The notes under the pieces were generated by a model, which saw only the letters and a list, made by a program, of their open reading frames with translations, searched no databases and was not told the origin of the DNA. 64,000 nucleotides of DNA from Watersipora subatra. Its lineage: Eukaryota; Bryozoa; Gymnolaemata; Cheilostomatida; Watersiporidae. Location of the stretch: positions 11,464,869 through 11,528,868 of the forward strand of contig NC_088711.1 of NCBI RefSeq assembly GCF_963576615.1, read 5' to 3'. Of the stretch, positions 26,001-37,400 are shown one piece after another; the stretch's first letter is position 1; the number at the start of each line of letters is the position of its first letter. Both the position numbers and the translations under genes were made by a program.

Positions 26001-28913
26001 CCAAGGAAGTGTGACGGCTGCTTCTGCTTTTCAAATCATTTGTCACGCGCGATTTTCTAAAATTTCCTGATTCGAAAAATATAACTGTTACAAAATTTGT
26101 AGTTGAAGGAACTCATAGTTATGGCCTATAAGGCTCAGCAGACACGCAAAAGCGAGGATTTGTTTAGACAATCTTGTTAATGAGCAATGCTGATCCTATT
26201 AATTGGTGCGGCAGATGTCTTGCCTTCTCAAGAGCCTCGTCAGACCTTGTAATTAACAGTATTAACAACTTGAAGCTATAAACAAACAGCAGCTGATGTA
26301 AAACTTTGTAGTGATGATGACACAGGAGATGCTCTGTGAAAACCAATACTCGTTAGAATTCCAAACAGCTGCGTTGTTTCGTTACAAACGTTTGGAATTC
26401 AAGGCATGGAATGAAAAAATGATTCCGATGTGAAGCATTAGTCATGGTAAGAAAGAATCTAACCCACAGTGTAAACGAGGCACAAACGTTGAATATGTAT
26501 GCTTAAAATATTTTGAAAATATTATCTAAGGTATAAGAAACTAGCTGCAGTGTTTAAAGTGAAGCCATGATTGGCATGTGTTCCAAGTATGTGCCTGCCT
26601 TTAAATTATGGAATCATTATACCATGGATTATTCTATGGTATACTCCATGGAATGAATTATACCATATAATTCATTCCATGGTTTAGCCAGTTGGACAGT
26701 GTAGTGTATTGGATAAATGGATGTCTGCAGAACTGGAGGTTGTGAGTTCAAACCCAGTACTCATTCTGAAAACTTTATCGCTATAGCTGGACAGATGGAA
26801 GTACAGACGGACAAACTGAGATTTATAGATGAAGATGATTGTAGGTTTCTATAAAGCTTGAAGATATTTTTATGTAACCAAATGCTATAAGTTTTTGATT
26901 GTCATTCCCAAATCCAAGGATTCTCAAGAACTGTTAAAATGCTACCACACTTGACATGTTGTTAAAGTGTTTCGGGGTTCAGAGCCGTCGATTTACAATT
27001 GTATCGATTCTTTTGAGAGGTTACATTTAAAAGTCTAGTAGTCATCGGTTTTTTAAGATGATAATTTTGAAGTAAAATTGATTTAAATACAGTTATTTCT
27101 CTGATGAACTAAAAGAAATAATAACATACTATGCCTATTACAGATACAAGCAAGATGTTGCTCGTAGAAATTAACGATTTTACTACTTCTGAGAATCAGC
27201 TCTAAAAATGAAACTGGCAGTTTTTTTGTTCCTCGTTAACATAGAAGGATGTTAACAAGGAACCACTTTTGAAGCATAAAAACAATGATTGTGATTCAAA
27301 AGTATCCCAAAACAACGAACAAATTATTAACATTGACCTTAAAAAGCAAATTCTGTTTACCATCTGCAACTTAACAGTCAACTACATGATATGAAATTGA
27401 AATGAGAACATTGTTAAAAACAGAAGTGAAAAGTGCAATAGTCATATTACGTGTAATCAACGTTACAAAGTGTCACTAAGAGGCCAGCTTTAAAATCCAC
27501 CCATTCAGGGCAACACACATGATATCATTTCTTATGAGGAAAGTTCCTGTTTATATTTTGCAACTGATAAGTTAACAAGGCATGAAAAGAAGGAGACCGG
27601 AGAAAACAAAAAGGCTCCCACAACACATTTCTGTCGAGAAGCATTTTGAGAAACTGTCAATGTGTGAGGATGGCTCAATTTCACAAATGAAAAGGCCTTT
27701 AGTATTTATAGATGATTATCAGCATGCAAGTAGACGTGTTACTCAGCAGGCTTTGAATGACGCTAGGGTGACTATGAAAGACTGATTACGTATATACTGG
27801 CTGACATTCTTTTTAAGTGACTACTAAAATACTTAGTTCAGCCAGACTAGTTAAGTGTTAACGAGCTACTAGCTATTGAAAACATGCCGGAAAATGGCAT
27901 TATGGGACAATGATGAATACCAATGAGCAAATTTTTTGATGAATTCATTAGTTTGGCTGTAAACAAAAACACAGCAAGTAGGCCTACTCAAACAATTTGC
28001 CGATGAGACCAAATCGCTAGTATTGTCCTTCGATGGAGAAAAAGTAAAAGAATCCATACGAAAAGAAATCCTAGTAGTTTGTGTACTGCTTATGGGTGCA
28101 TCGGTTATCCTTGGCCTAACCCATCGTAACAAAGTTCCACAAAAAGGCTCATTGATTAATCAACAGTTGGAAAAACCAATAAGGCTGCCCGTTAAAATTG
28201 TTACTTTCGAAAGCGTTGCTCTAGCTGTAAGTATTTTAGGGACTATCATAGTGAATTAGTATATGTACTGGCCAAATTCACACAAACCTGTTTGATTGGT
28301 TACAGTTTTGAATGCATTGTAATACCTAGGGAAAATCGAAGGAAAGGACAGGAAGGGAAAAAGAGAATACGGTGGAGTCAGGAGAAAACAGAACTCGAAT
28401 GTCGAACAAGTCGCTATGAGGGAAGAAGAACATCACCTTCACTTTCGATCTCATAGACTTAATTCCATGTTTCCAGCCCAACATAGACTTGACGAACGAA
28501 AATCTTGGTGAACTCAAGTTTAACATTGTCTTTGCGAATGACTTTGATTTGTCAAAACAAGCTTTTCCAAGTATGAAAAAGTTTTGTTGATTAGACACCA
28601 TGTTTACTCAAGATAGATAACGGGTACCCTAGCTAGATACTAGGTGTACTTGAGATGGAAGGTAGTGAGGTGGAAGCACCTGTCAATACAAGTCAAAAGT
28701 AGCTTGTCTAGCCCATAAAATAGATAACTGAAGATTATATAACACTAATACTAAGGCGCAAACATTAAAGTTACCCTATAAGGAGACTTAAAGAAATGTT
28801 ACTAGTGAATATTAAAGAAGAAAATTAGACTCACCAATTGGTTGAAAGAAAACTGTAGCTGTTAATATGACCCCGCATATAAGACAGGTTGATACAGGTG
28901 ATTGTCCTGTCAT
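10905..28913 (-). CDS. Transmembrane EGF-family (ErbB-ligand-like) growth factor precursor
   Basis: Exons on the minus strand: 28835-28913, 21713-21932, 14088-14134, 12791-12896, 11785-11884, and a tentative last exon 10905-11021. Phases agree at each junction (1, 2, 1, 2, 0). Residues 1-24 look like a signal peptide. A Pro/Ala/Ser-rich stretch and an NGT glycosylation site precede an EGF domain at 67-110. Its six cysteines are C67, C77, C83, C99, C101 and C110, with the typical GY.G.RC ending. A 17-residue juxtamembrane stretch containing RR leads to a single transmembrane helix at about 128-147 and a Ser/Asn/Gln-rich cytoplasmic tail. The intron within the Arg codon between cysteines 4 and 5 is, from family knowledge, a hallmark of EGFR-ligand genes. 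One EGF repeat, one helix and a small size fit a shed ErbB-receptor ligand (Spitz/TGF-alpha/neuregulin type) rather than a matrix EGF protein. The exact subfamily cannot be assigned. Introns are large (6.9 and 7.6 kb) and repeat-filled. Confidence 0.8.
12080..12545 (+). repeat. Minisatellite, 16-bp unit, about 29 degenerate copies
   Basis: The unit is GAATCTACGACTCTAT with GGATCT and GACTTTA variants. The array lies in the intron between the ligand transmembrane exon (12791-12896) and its tail exon (11785-11884). The 77-codon open frame across it is a by-product of the repeat. Confidence 0.9.
14960..15034 (-). repeat. tRNA-derived SINE head
   Basis: On the minus strand, TGGTGCAGTGGTAGC resembles a pol III A-box. 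About 35 bp later GGGTTCAATCCC is a strong B-box, and a run of eight T follows. The spacing is tRNA-like but the acceptor arm does not pair, so this reads as a SINE head or tRNA relic, not a functional tRNA. Confidence 0.55.
15475..15790 (+). repeat. Dispersed repeat, copy 2, ending in a CA-rich microsatellite
   Basis: Homologous to 6085-6330 in block order (CTAGCGGTAA start, CAGATAGTC, AACCAGATGGAGTTTTG, GGCGGGAGGCATGG, AAACGCATAGCGTTT). It runs into a degenerate CACACG/CACGCA tract at about 15695-15780. It lies in the 7.6-kb intron of the ligand gene. Confidence 0.65.
15927..15976. repeat. Perfect 21-bp inverted repeat with 8-nt loop
   Basis: The left arm at 15927-15947 (starting ATTCAAGCCTACAAAATCTA) is exactly complementary to 15956-15976, and the loop is GAGTTCTT. 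It is isolated in intron sequence. It could be a small fold-back element or a transcribed hairpin. It has no sign of a gene and is not bounded by an evident target duplication. Confidence 0.8.
16785..17108 (+). other. GC- and CpG-richer block with short open frames
   Basis: Base composition changes sharply from the flanking AT-rich intron. On the plus strand one frame is open for 52 codons from an ATG at about 16788. A second frame, open from about 16950 to a TAG at about 17108, is coding-like in composition. The minus strand also has a 66-codon frame. The two plus frames do not join without a shift, so a decayed gene or retrocopy is the simplest guess. No family was recognised. Confidence 0.3.
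17985..18680 (+). repeat. About 700-bp dispersed repeat, copy 1
   Basis: Aligns along its length with 23690-24400. Shared landmarks in order are GTCTTTCTGGCTAAT, ATCRTTAGTTTTTGAGA, GCCAATAAAACTGTGTTTAA, CAATTTTTGACAGCTAGA, ATAAAACCATGTGCCGAG, TGATGATAGACTAAA, GTCAGTGACAAG and CAGGTATTGATAATCACCC. Near 18360-18450 its minus strand has tRNA-like boxes, so a SINE may sit inside it. Both copies are in introns of the ligand gene, in different introns. Confidence 0.8.
20470..20760 (+). repeat. Dispersed repeat with GAATGCCCGGCGTTACCCG core, copy 1
   Basis: Starts ACTAGCTGAATGCCCGGCGT and continues GTAATAAAAGTCTTTACA, then AAAATTCATTTTTATT. The same head occurs at 36713 (plus), 61079 (plus, short) and 60213-60247 (minus, short). 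The family is undetermined. Confidence 0.65.
23690..24400 (+). repeat. About 700-bp dispersed repeat, copy 2
   Basis: Partner of 17985-18680 in the same orientation, with substitutions and small indels throughout, so the copies are not a recent duplication. Located in the 6.9-kb first intron of the ligand gene. Confidence 0.8.
24480..24670 (-). repeat. Possible SINE copy
   Basis: On the minus strand GAGTTGAAATCTC resembles a B-box. About 60 bp downstream lies CAGACAGACTGACGG, similar to the tail of the SINE family at 26690, 37684 and 61150. It lacks the GCTATARCYGGACA core, so assignment is uncertain. Confidence 0.35.
25274..25627 (-). other. Open frame of 117 codons, secreted-protein-like, uncertain
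   Basis: Starts with an ATG at 25627 and stops with TGA at 25274. The N-terminus has a hydrophobic stretch (LILFSSCLPFIY) that could be a signal peptide. A cluster of cysteines and basic residues follows, then a Ser/Thr/Asp-rich end. It lies inside the first intron of the ligand gene on the same strand. Chance frames of similar length exist in this window, so it may be noise, an alternative exon or a small nested gene. No family was recognised. Confidence 0.25.
26690..26850 (+). repeat. tRNA-derived SINE (GCTATAGCTGGACAG family), copy 1
   Basis: The head has a pol III A-box-like TAGTGTATTGGATAAATGG and the B-box GTGAGTTCAAACCC. The body has TATCGCTATAGCTGGACAGA, then ACAGACGGACAAACTGAGAT and TTATAGAT. 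Copies at 37684, 61150 and 59905 (inverted) share this order: head, B-box, GCTATARCYGGACA core, GACAGAC-rich tail. Confidence 0.7.
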
Positions 28914-29321
28914 TTTCTAGGTCTAGTAGGTTACTAACTCGGCGTACTGGCTGTTGAGATACTCGCCCTTCCTTAGCTATCGCTTTAATCTGCGTAAATA
29001 GTTGGATAGGTTAGTTAGCAAATAGCTATGCGGCGGTGAACAAGCATTGCTATTTGTTAAGGCAAAAACACGTTCGTTCACGCATGATGAGTCACCAGAA
29101 ATACTGAATGAATGGGGCGGAGAGAAAAATCAATTTTATATTTTTAGACTTTAGCGGCTAATGAGCAGGCTATTTTAAGACAACACGCAATACGCCAGAA
29201 AGTTGGTAAAATCTTTTGGAATTTTAGTGAGGCATTTTCCAGCAGCAACATATTTGAAGAGGGAGCCATGGCTCCCATGCTGCCGTCTGCTGTTGGGCTA
29301 TCAACTAATTATAGAGATGAT
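27582..29321 (+). CDS. Unidentified gene, antisense to the 5' end of the ligand gene
   Basis: Three plus-strand exons join in phase 0: 27582-27767 (ATG start, with an in-frame stop 9 bp upstream), 27975-28226 and 29148-29321, ending at a GTAAGT donor. Together they encode 204 residues. The first donor (AGG/GTGACT) is weak; the other two are GTAAGT. Exon 1 is basic and charged. Exon 2 has a hydrophobic helix (VVCVLLMGASVILGL), and exon 3 has helical segments such as KIFWNFSEAFSSSNIFEEGA. This alternation is reminiscent of armadillo/HEAT helices, but I cannot name a family. Without the second splice, exon 2 runs on to a stop at 28259, giving a 156-residue two-helix protein. The ligand first exon (28835-28913) lies inside the second intron on the opposite strand. 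Exons downstream of 29321 were not resolved. It could be a pseudogene. Confidence 0.4.
28914..29147 (-). promoter_or_regulatory. Presumed 5' UTR/promoter region of the ligand gene
   Basis: Immediately upstream of the ligand start codon, and overlapping an intron of the antisense gene. No TATA box is obvious. Placement is by position only. Confidence 0.3.
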
Positions 29322-29769
29322 GTAAGTGGCTTACATAAAATTTTTGCAATAATGATTAGCCACATGTGCAATATTAATAAAATGAAGACATTTTAGTGAG
29401 CTTGTGTAATATTTTTCCAAAAGACTGGAACTTTCTAGCACAAACCCATAGTAATCATAACTGTATCACAGTGAGACCCTTTCTCTCTGTCACTAGCTCC
29501 GCACTCCTGCCACTTCCATTTGATATGACCCCAAATCAATTACTACTAGTCATAAAGCAATAAGCTAATTAGTCTTCTGGTAAAACCTGCTTGTCGTTGT
29601 CAGTATTAGTATAACAGAGCAGGTGCTTGAAAGCCTCACATCTAAAAATTGACTGATTTACAGAACAACATTACTTACAGCATAGAGAAGACAGACAGCC
29701 CTGTTGTAAGATTGTAAAGCAGTTACTCGCAGAGAAAGCCCTGTGACCTTAGCCACCAGTATCTGACAT

Positions 29770-30720
29770 AAGTATGACAGTGAAGAGAGAGACAGTGCAT
29801 ATCCACATGCGGCTTGATAGCTTTCCTTATCTGTGGAATGCCTACCATGTGACTTTTAACCCTGACATAGGAATTCCTGTTCTTATTTCAATTAATGAAC
29901 AATTTTGTGCAGGTTGTACGAGTTGAGCATGAGTTATCTCCCCAACAGTACTGACGGATGCTGAAAGTTTCAGCAATAACATTTGGTTGCATCGACACTC
30001 TGGGATGGAGCCTGTCCCTGTTGATTCACTCTTTGCAAGCTCAACCTAAATAAGGCACTAGTGAGATTCCTTTGGATGATGTAACATATTTAGAAAACAC
30101 TAAGCAAAAACTGTTATTGGTAGCTGTTGCTGCATAGACTTCCCTGGTGGCTAATCTCTCTGGGAATGATTTTGGGACCCTGCACAGTTGTACACTTTGG
30201 TGATTCAACCATTGAGCATCTTTGTTTAACGATTTCACTACCGTGCGAATTATAAGGTTATTCTGTAGTATGCAACTACTTGGATTATGTGAGCCAAAGG
30301 GTTTAGCAGATGCAACAGATCAGCAAACATCATGGTGAAACCACCGGCATGCAAGAATTATATTGTTGTTGAGAAGTCTTTCGAGGTTTTAAGGACCTGG
30401 TTAAGCGTAGCGTTTGCTTATACACTGGTCAATTAAGCTACTTAATAGACAAGATATTCATGTCCATTGATGCACAGCAGCTTTCCTCCCTTCATGTTAA
30501 CTATTCCTAGATCAAATGACATGGTCTCTTTTAGAACTTTCCAGAATTATTTGCATTTTTAATTTCTAAGTATCAGCTGTAATGGCCTTAGAAGCTGTAG
30601 GCATCTATTCAACTGTTGTCCTTGCGCTAGGCTTTGTTCAATCGACAGTCTAGCCTCACACTAAGACAAAAACTTGTTGACATGTGGGCGAAGATAAGAG
30701 ATCTAGCCGGATGTTAATAC
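29770..30720 (+). pseudogene. Coding-like remnant with many in-frame stops
   Basis: Several plus-strand frames look protein-like but are broken. A 51-codon frame starts at an ATG near 29777. One frame from about 29913 to 30240 reads coherently across five stop codons and contains helical stretches such as KQKLLLVAVAA and TSLVANLSGND. Further on, 30403-30510 and 30650-30715 are open and end in RQKLVDMWAKIRDLAG. The style resembles helical-repeat proteins, and it follows the plus-strand gene ending at 29321, so it may be decayed exons of the same locus. This is an inference; no family is assigned. Confidence 0.25.
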
Positions 30721-31351
30721 CAAATGAAAACAGTTTCGTCATAGCATAGAATTAATCTATTGGGTGATACATTTGTGTGCTTGGCATTCCACCGGACAGC
30801 TATAGCATGTCGTATTATATGATTGACTGAAATCCTTGAACTAGTCCTCTAAGCTATGTTAATTTGTTGTTAAGGTATGTCGACTCGCTGCAGTAAGAAG
30901 ATCGATTCACTATTTATACATAAAGATGAGACAAGCATCAATCATCTCAGATAACCGGTTGACAGCTAGCTTCAAGAGCTGGTAAAATTACTACCTGAAG
31001 TTCTACTACTGAAAATTACTCCCTGAACTAATAAGGCTGGCTAGAACCCGAAGACTGTGGAGAAGCTAAATGGGGAAGGCAGGGGAGGGGGTCGGGCTTA
31101 GAAAATGAGATACAAGCAATGTCATATGTAGAGCAGAAATATGAAATAGCAACCAACTTTATAAAACCTTAGCTCATAAACCCCCTTTTCATACACTAAA
31201 AATAGCTGAACCACATAACGCAAGACTAGGCATTTGAAACAGCCAATCCCTGTCAATATCGCTGTAGTTGTGACAAATTTAGGCTTTTAAAACTAAATCC
31301 TGAATCTGCAACTTGTGTTCCTGAAATTGACTTCTACATGAATTCTACCTC
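30721..31351. other. No gene recognised
   Basis: Nothing supportable on either strand. A short G-rich patch at about 31075-31095 is the only compositional feature. Confidence 0.4.
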
Positions 31352-33395
31352 AAAGACAATAAACTGATATTTTGAGGCTAGATATAGATTATAAATGTAT
31401 CAGATAAACTGATACTTTGAGAGTAGATATAGATTATAAATGTACCAGATAAACTGATATTTTGAGGCTAGATATAGATTATAAATGTACCAGATAAACT
31501 GATACTTTGAGACTAGATATAGATTATAAATGTACCAGATAAACTGATACTTTGAGACTAGATATAGATTATAAATGTACCAGATAAACTGATACTTTGA
31601 GACTAGATATAGATTATAAATGTACCAGATAAACTGATATTTTGAGGCTAGATATAGATTATAAATGTACCAGATAAACTGATACTTTGAGACTAGATAT
31701 AGATTATAAATGTACCAGATAAACTGATATTTTGAGGCTAGATATAGATTATAAATGTACCAGATAAACTGATACTTTGAGACTAGATATAGATTATAAA
31801 TGTACCAGATAAACTGATATTTTGAGGCTAGATATAGATTATAAATGTACCAGATAAACTGATACTTTGAGACTAGATATAGATTATAAATGTACCAGAT
31901 AAACTGATACTTTGAGACTAGATATAGATTATAAATGTACCAGATAAACTGATACTTTGAGACTAGATATAGATTATAAATGTACCAGATAAACTGATAT
32001 TTTGAGACTAGATATAGATTATAAATGTACCAGATAAACTGATATTTTGAGGCTAGATATAGATTATAAATGTACCAGATAAACTGATACTTTGAGACTA
32101 GATATAGATTATAAATGTACCAGATAAACTGATATTTTGAGGCTAGATATAGATTATAAATGTACCAGATAAACTGATACTTTGAGACTAGATATAGATT
32201 ATAAATGTACCAGATAAACTGATATTTTGAGGCTAGATATAGATTATAAATGTACCAGATAAACTGATACTTTGAGACTAGATATAGATTATAAATGTAC
32301 CAGATAAACTGATATTTTGAGGCTAGATATAGATTATAAATGTACCAGATAAACTGATACTTTGAGACTAGATATAGATTATAAATGTACCAGATAAACT
32401 GATACTTTGAGACTAGATATAGATTATAAATGTATCAGATAAACTGATACTTTGAGACTAGATATAGATTATAAATGTACCAGATAGACTGATATTTTGA
32501 GACTAGACACAGATTATAAATGTACCAGATAAACTGATAATTTGAGACTAGATATATATTATAAATGTACCAGATAAACTGATATTTTGAGAGTAGACAT
32601 AGATTATACATGTATCAGATAAACTGATATTTGGAGACTAGACATAGATTATAAATGTACCAGATAAACTGATATTTTGAGAGTAGACATAGATTATACA
32701 TGTATCAGATAAACTGATATTTGGAGACTAGATATAGATTATAAATGTACCAGATAAACTGATACTTTGAGACTAGATATAGATTATAAATGTACCAGAT
32801 AGACTGATATTTTGAGACTAGACACAGATTATAAATGTACCAGATAAACTGATAATTTGAGACTAGATATATATTATAAATGTACCAGATAAACTGATAT
32901 TTTGAGACTAGATATAGATTATAAATGTATCAGATAAACTGATACTTTGAGACTAGATATAGATTATAAATGTACCAGATAAACTGATACTTTGAGACTA
33001 GATATAGATTATAAATGTACCAGATAAACTGATATTTTGAGACTAGACATAGATTATAAATGTACCAGATAGACTGATATTTTGAGAGTAGACACAGATT
33101 ATAAATGTACCAGATAAACTGATATTTTGAGACGAGATATAGATTATAAATGTACCAGATAAACTGATATTTTGAAACTAGACGTAGATTATAAATGTAC
33201 CAGATAAACTGATACCTTGAGACTAGACATAGATTATAAATGTACCAGATAAACTGATATTTTGAGACTAAATATAGATTATAAATGTACCAGATAAACT
33301 GCTATTTTGAGACTAGATGCCAATAGTGAATGTGCTAGATAAACTGATATTTTGAGACTAGACATCAATAGTGAAGGTGCCAGATAAACTGACAG
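31352..33395 (+). repeat. Minisatellite, 45-bp unit, about 45 copies (2 kb)
   Basis: The unit starts AAACTGATACTTTGAGACTA and continues through GATATAGATT, ATAAATGTAC and CAGAT (45 bp). Two variants, GATACTTTGAGACTA and GATATTTTGAGGCTA, alternate over long runs, giving a partial 90-bp higher-order period. The last copies near 33310-33390 are divergent. It lies between the 5' end of the ligand gene and the 3' end of GOLT1. Confidence 0.95.
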
Positions 33396-34438
33396 ATAAT
33401 ACTAAAGCACTGATACAGATTAAATCATACTAATGTAACAAATTAGATATGATTGGTAGGTTCCGGCTGTCACAAGACTGTTTGTACACACCCTGCCCTG
33501 TGGGATATTGACATAAGAACCTTTACATTAGAATGTCGGCAGAGCCCGTAGTATAAAAGAGAGCGTAGGCATGCGGAATATACAAATAGAAAATTTGTAT
33601 GTAGCAAGCACTCAGTTCTTCTAACTTAGCATATCATGCTCCACCTTTAAGCCAGCCTTCCCTAACAACAGTCATAGAGGACAGTTTCACCCGACAGACA
33701 GTTTAGAATCTTCAGCCAAAAGCACTATTACGAATAATCCAACCAAGGTCCCTCTAGGCACTACATGGAAGCCATTTTACAGTGTTATATAACTAATGCT
33801 AACTTAATATTAGACGTAAACGTATAGATTATGGGATGAGAGCTGACAAGCAGCGGATAGAGAACATACCAGCTAGACTTCTCGTCAAAACAAAACTTAT
33901 GAGTCATAGCGAGTGAGATGCAATAGAGAACCCGATAGCATGAGCGTGTCCAAAGAAGCGGATGAACACACATTACTTGTTTAAGATCATTAGTTACCAT
34001 TGATTTATGAGCCAAGGTCAATAGAATATTACTAGAAATAATTTCAATTGTTTGTAACAACATCATATATCGCCCAGTCATGTATACTATATGACTGACC
34101 TCTCTATTGAACATGCGCAGTTTACATTATGCTATTAGACATAAATTTAACAACCAAAAATTCTTCACTACTAATATCAAACATTCTGAGCAATAATGAT
34201 AAGGCAACTCCATATTAGCACGTAATAAGAATTGCTCCGGGTTTGTCTTATTGTCCTGGTAAAATGAAGATATATTTATACTAGAAAACTGAACACTGAT
34301 ACAACAAATGTCTGTAAAAATAAGAGTATGCATCACTTCAACATTGTCCTATCACACTTCTCAGGCTTCTCGTATGCGGGATGCTGACAATCCGATTGAA
34401 GGCTAAGTCATAAGCATTACCTAATAGCTCTTGTTGAC
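33396..34438. other. Presumed GOLT1 3' UTR and intergenic DNA
   Basis: No coding exon seen. Minus-strand open frames at 33785-34114 and 34127-34336 show no family. The part next to 34439 should hold the GOLT1 3' UTR, but no clear AATAAA was placed. Confidence 0.4.
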
Positions 34439-37400
34439 TCACACATTGCTAGTCGAACCACCTCCTAGCTTGGCAACCACCTGCGAGGTAGTGAAAAACG
34501 TAAGGTGGAATTTAGCAATTGGTAACACGTCATTGATGACATAGAAATGCATTCATGCAATCACCTGTAGCACCTCTTCACTACGCCGCAACTGACTGGC
34601 GGTGAGAAAGTACATCAAATGAATAAACAGACGTGACAAGGAATTTACACATATCTCATCAAAAATATATGACAAATAGTTGGTGAGTGCCAGGCTCAAT
34701 GTGATATGTCAATTAATACTGATAGTTGACAATAAGATGTTGGGTGTTCAACAAACGCCAGACCTCATGTATTATGTTTGTGTATTCGAACAAAATAGTG
34801 TTCACAGATCCTTTGCATTAAAACAGTTAAACAGCGCGGTTAGAGAAACTAAGTTTAAAAACATTAAATAATTTTTGTTGAATGTATTAAAAAATCTATA
34901 AATATAAAACACAATGTTTGTCCGTTTTATGTCTCTCAAAATAAAACTGAAAAACTGAAACGAAACTGTAAATATTTAGGCAAATGTAAACATGAATCTT
35001 ATACAATTTTTTGCAGGAGTTAATTCCGCTATCTTGAGCATCATTGTTATAATCATTGTTATATCAGTGTTTGAAATAATGGTGTAAAATCATTTGAAAA
35101 TGACACAACAAAAATGTCGCATGGCATATGAGTTGATTGACTTTCACGTACACCTGTTGAAATTCATACAAATTTCAGATTAGTGTTAGTGCTCTTATTT
35201 ACGCAAACATATTTATGCCTAACAAAGATGTATTCCATGGCAAAGCAGAAAACAAGGTCCAACAACAATTTAAACATAAAGGAGTCTTACCGTTGACACT
35301 CCAGGCAGAGCTAACAATGTTCCTATAACTGGTATCCGTTGCAGAAAGTTAAGCGCAACAGGGATAAATCCTCTACAATAATCAGCTTATAATTAGTACA
35401 GATATTGTAATTAATACTGAACTTTCAGCTCAATCAATCCTCTCAATCAATCGAACAGAACTCTGATCTCAGACAGTCCTACAGATTTCAGATCTCAGAC
35501 ACTCCTACGGAACTCTGATCTTAGACAGTCCTACAGAATTCTGATCTCAGACAGTCCTACAGATTTCAGATCTCAGACATTCCTATAGAATTCTGATCTC
35601 AGATAGTCCTACAGAACTCTGATCTCAGACAGTCCTACAGAACTCTGATCTCAGACAGTCTTATAGAACTCTGATCTCAGACAGTCCTACAGAACTCTGA
35701 TCTCAGACAGTCCTACAGAACTCTGCGCTTAGACATTCCTACAGAACTCTGATCTCAGACAGTCCTACAGAACTCTGCTCTTAGACAGTCCTATAGAACT
35801 CTGATCTCAGACAGTCCTACAGAACTCTGCGCTTAGACATTCCTACAGAACTCTGATCTCAGACAGTCCTACAGAACTCTGATCTCAGACAGTCCTACAG
35901 AACTCTGCTCTTAGACAGTCCTATAGAATTCTGATCTCAGACAGTCCTACAGAACTCTGATCTCAAACAGTCCTACAGAACTCTGATCTCAGACAGTCCT
36001 ACAGAACTCTGCGCTTAGACATTCCTACAGAACTCTGATCTCAGACAGTCCTACAGAACTCTGATCTCAGACAGTCCTACAGAACTCTGCTCTTAGACAG
36101 TCCTATAGAACTCTGATCTCAGACAGTCCTACAGAACTCTGCGCTTAGACATTCCTACAGAACTCTGATCTCAGACAGTCCTACAGAACTCTGATTTCAG
36201 ACAGTCCTACAGAACTCTGATCTCAGACAGTCTTATAGAACTCTGATCTCAGAGAGTCCTACAGAACTCTGCTCTTAGACAGTCCTATAGAACTCTGATC
36301 TCAGACAGTCCTACAGAACTCTGCGCTTAGACATTCCTACAGAACTCTGATCTCAGACAGTCCTACAGAACTCTGATCTCAGACAGTCCTACAGAACTCT
36401 GATCTCAGACAGTCTTATAGAACTCTGATCTCAGACAGTCCTACAGAACTCTGATCTTTGTCCTTCATGTAGACTTTCATTTCATAAGTAATGAATAAAC
36501 TAATAATCAAACAAATATCTAACTACCGACAGATGCTGATACTTGATACAAGTACAACCCTTTCTGTCACCTTAGTTTCACCAGCAGAGAATTTTCTCAC
36601 ACCAAAGTAAAAATCAAGTAAGAATGACATTAGTCATATTTACATGCTGAAAAAACCCATCTATAGCAGAGATATATTTTAACCTTCAATATAAGATACT
36701 CAAATCTATTTAAAACTAGATGAATGACCAGCGTTGCCCGGGTAATAAAAAAGTCTTTGAACAAAAAATTCATTTTTATTCAACATATAACATTTACCAT
36801 TCTAACTTTTACACTTCATATCATGGGAAAAGTGTTGTTTGTGCAGTTCAAATGGATTAAGGGAAAAAAAGACAACTGTAAAGGTTTTAAAACTTTTTCA
36901 AACAGCTGCAACTTTTAAATTTCATATCATGAAAGAAGTATTTTGTTGAAATAAATTAGGAGTAAAAATAAAACTGTAAAGGTGTTTCAATGTAAACGTG
37001 AAATCATTAGCGAGTAATGGCTAAATATAGTCTGTTTTGTTACGATTACAATGAAAAACTAATTGGTATACGATTATATGATTTTAGTTCGCTTCAGCGT
37101 TGGCAACACAAGACTAAAATATCGTATAGACGTATAGAGTGGTAAAGAAACCCATATTAATAATATTATCTAATGCAATCACTGCCTGTTACAAATCATC
37201 ACCACTAAAAATAGCAACAAAACAATATGTTAATCTTAGTAACTATAGTTACCTACAATAACTTTAGTGCATTTTGTAGGTATGATCTGCAAAAAATGTA
37301 ACATTACAATGTACTACGTGCAGAGTTCTTACCTTCAAAACAGACGTATAACATAACCGCTGAATCTAACTTATATGAATTTAGCTTACTAAAAACATAC

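Noticed and set aside
34340-34400. Alternative last exon for GOLT1 ending near 34350
   Set aside because: The exon at 34439-34480 has a better acceptor and matches the GOLT1 C-terminus.
31352-36460. Regular arrays that might suggest CRISPR
   Set aside because: Units are contiguous with no unique spacers, the context is eukaryotic, and there are no cas genes.
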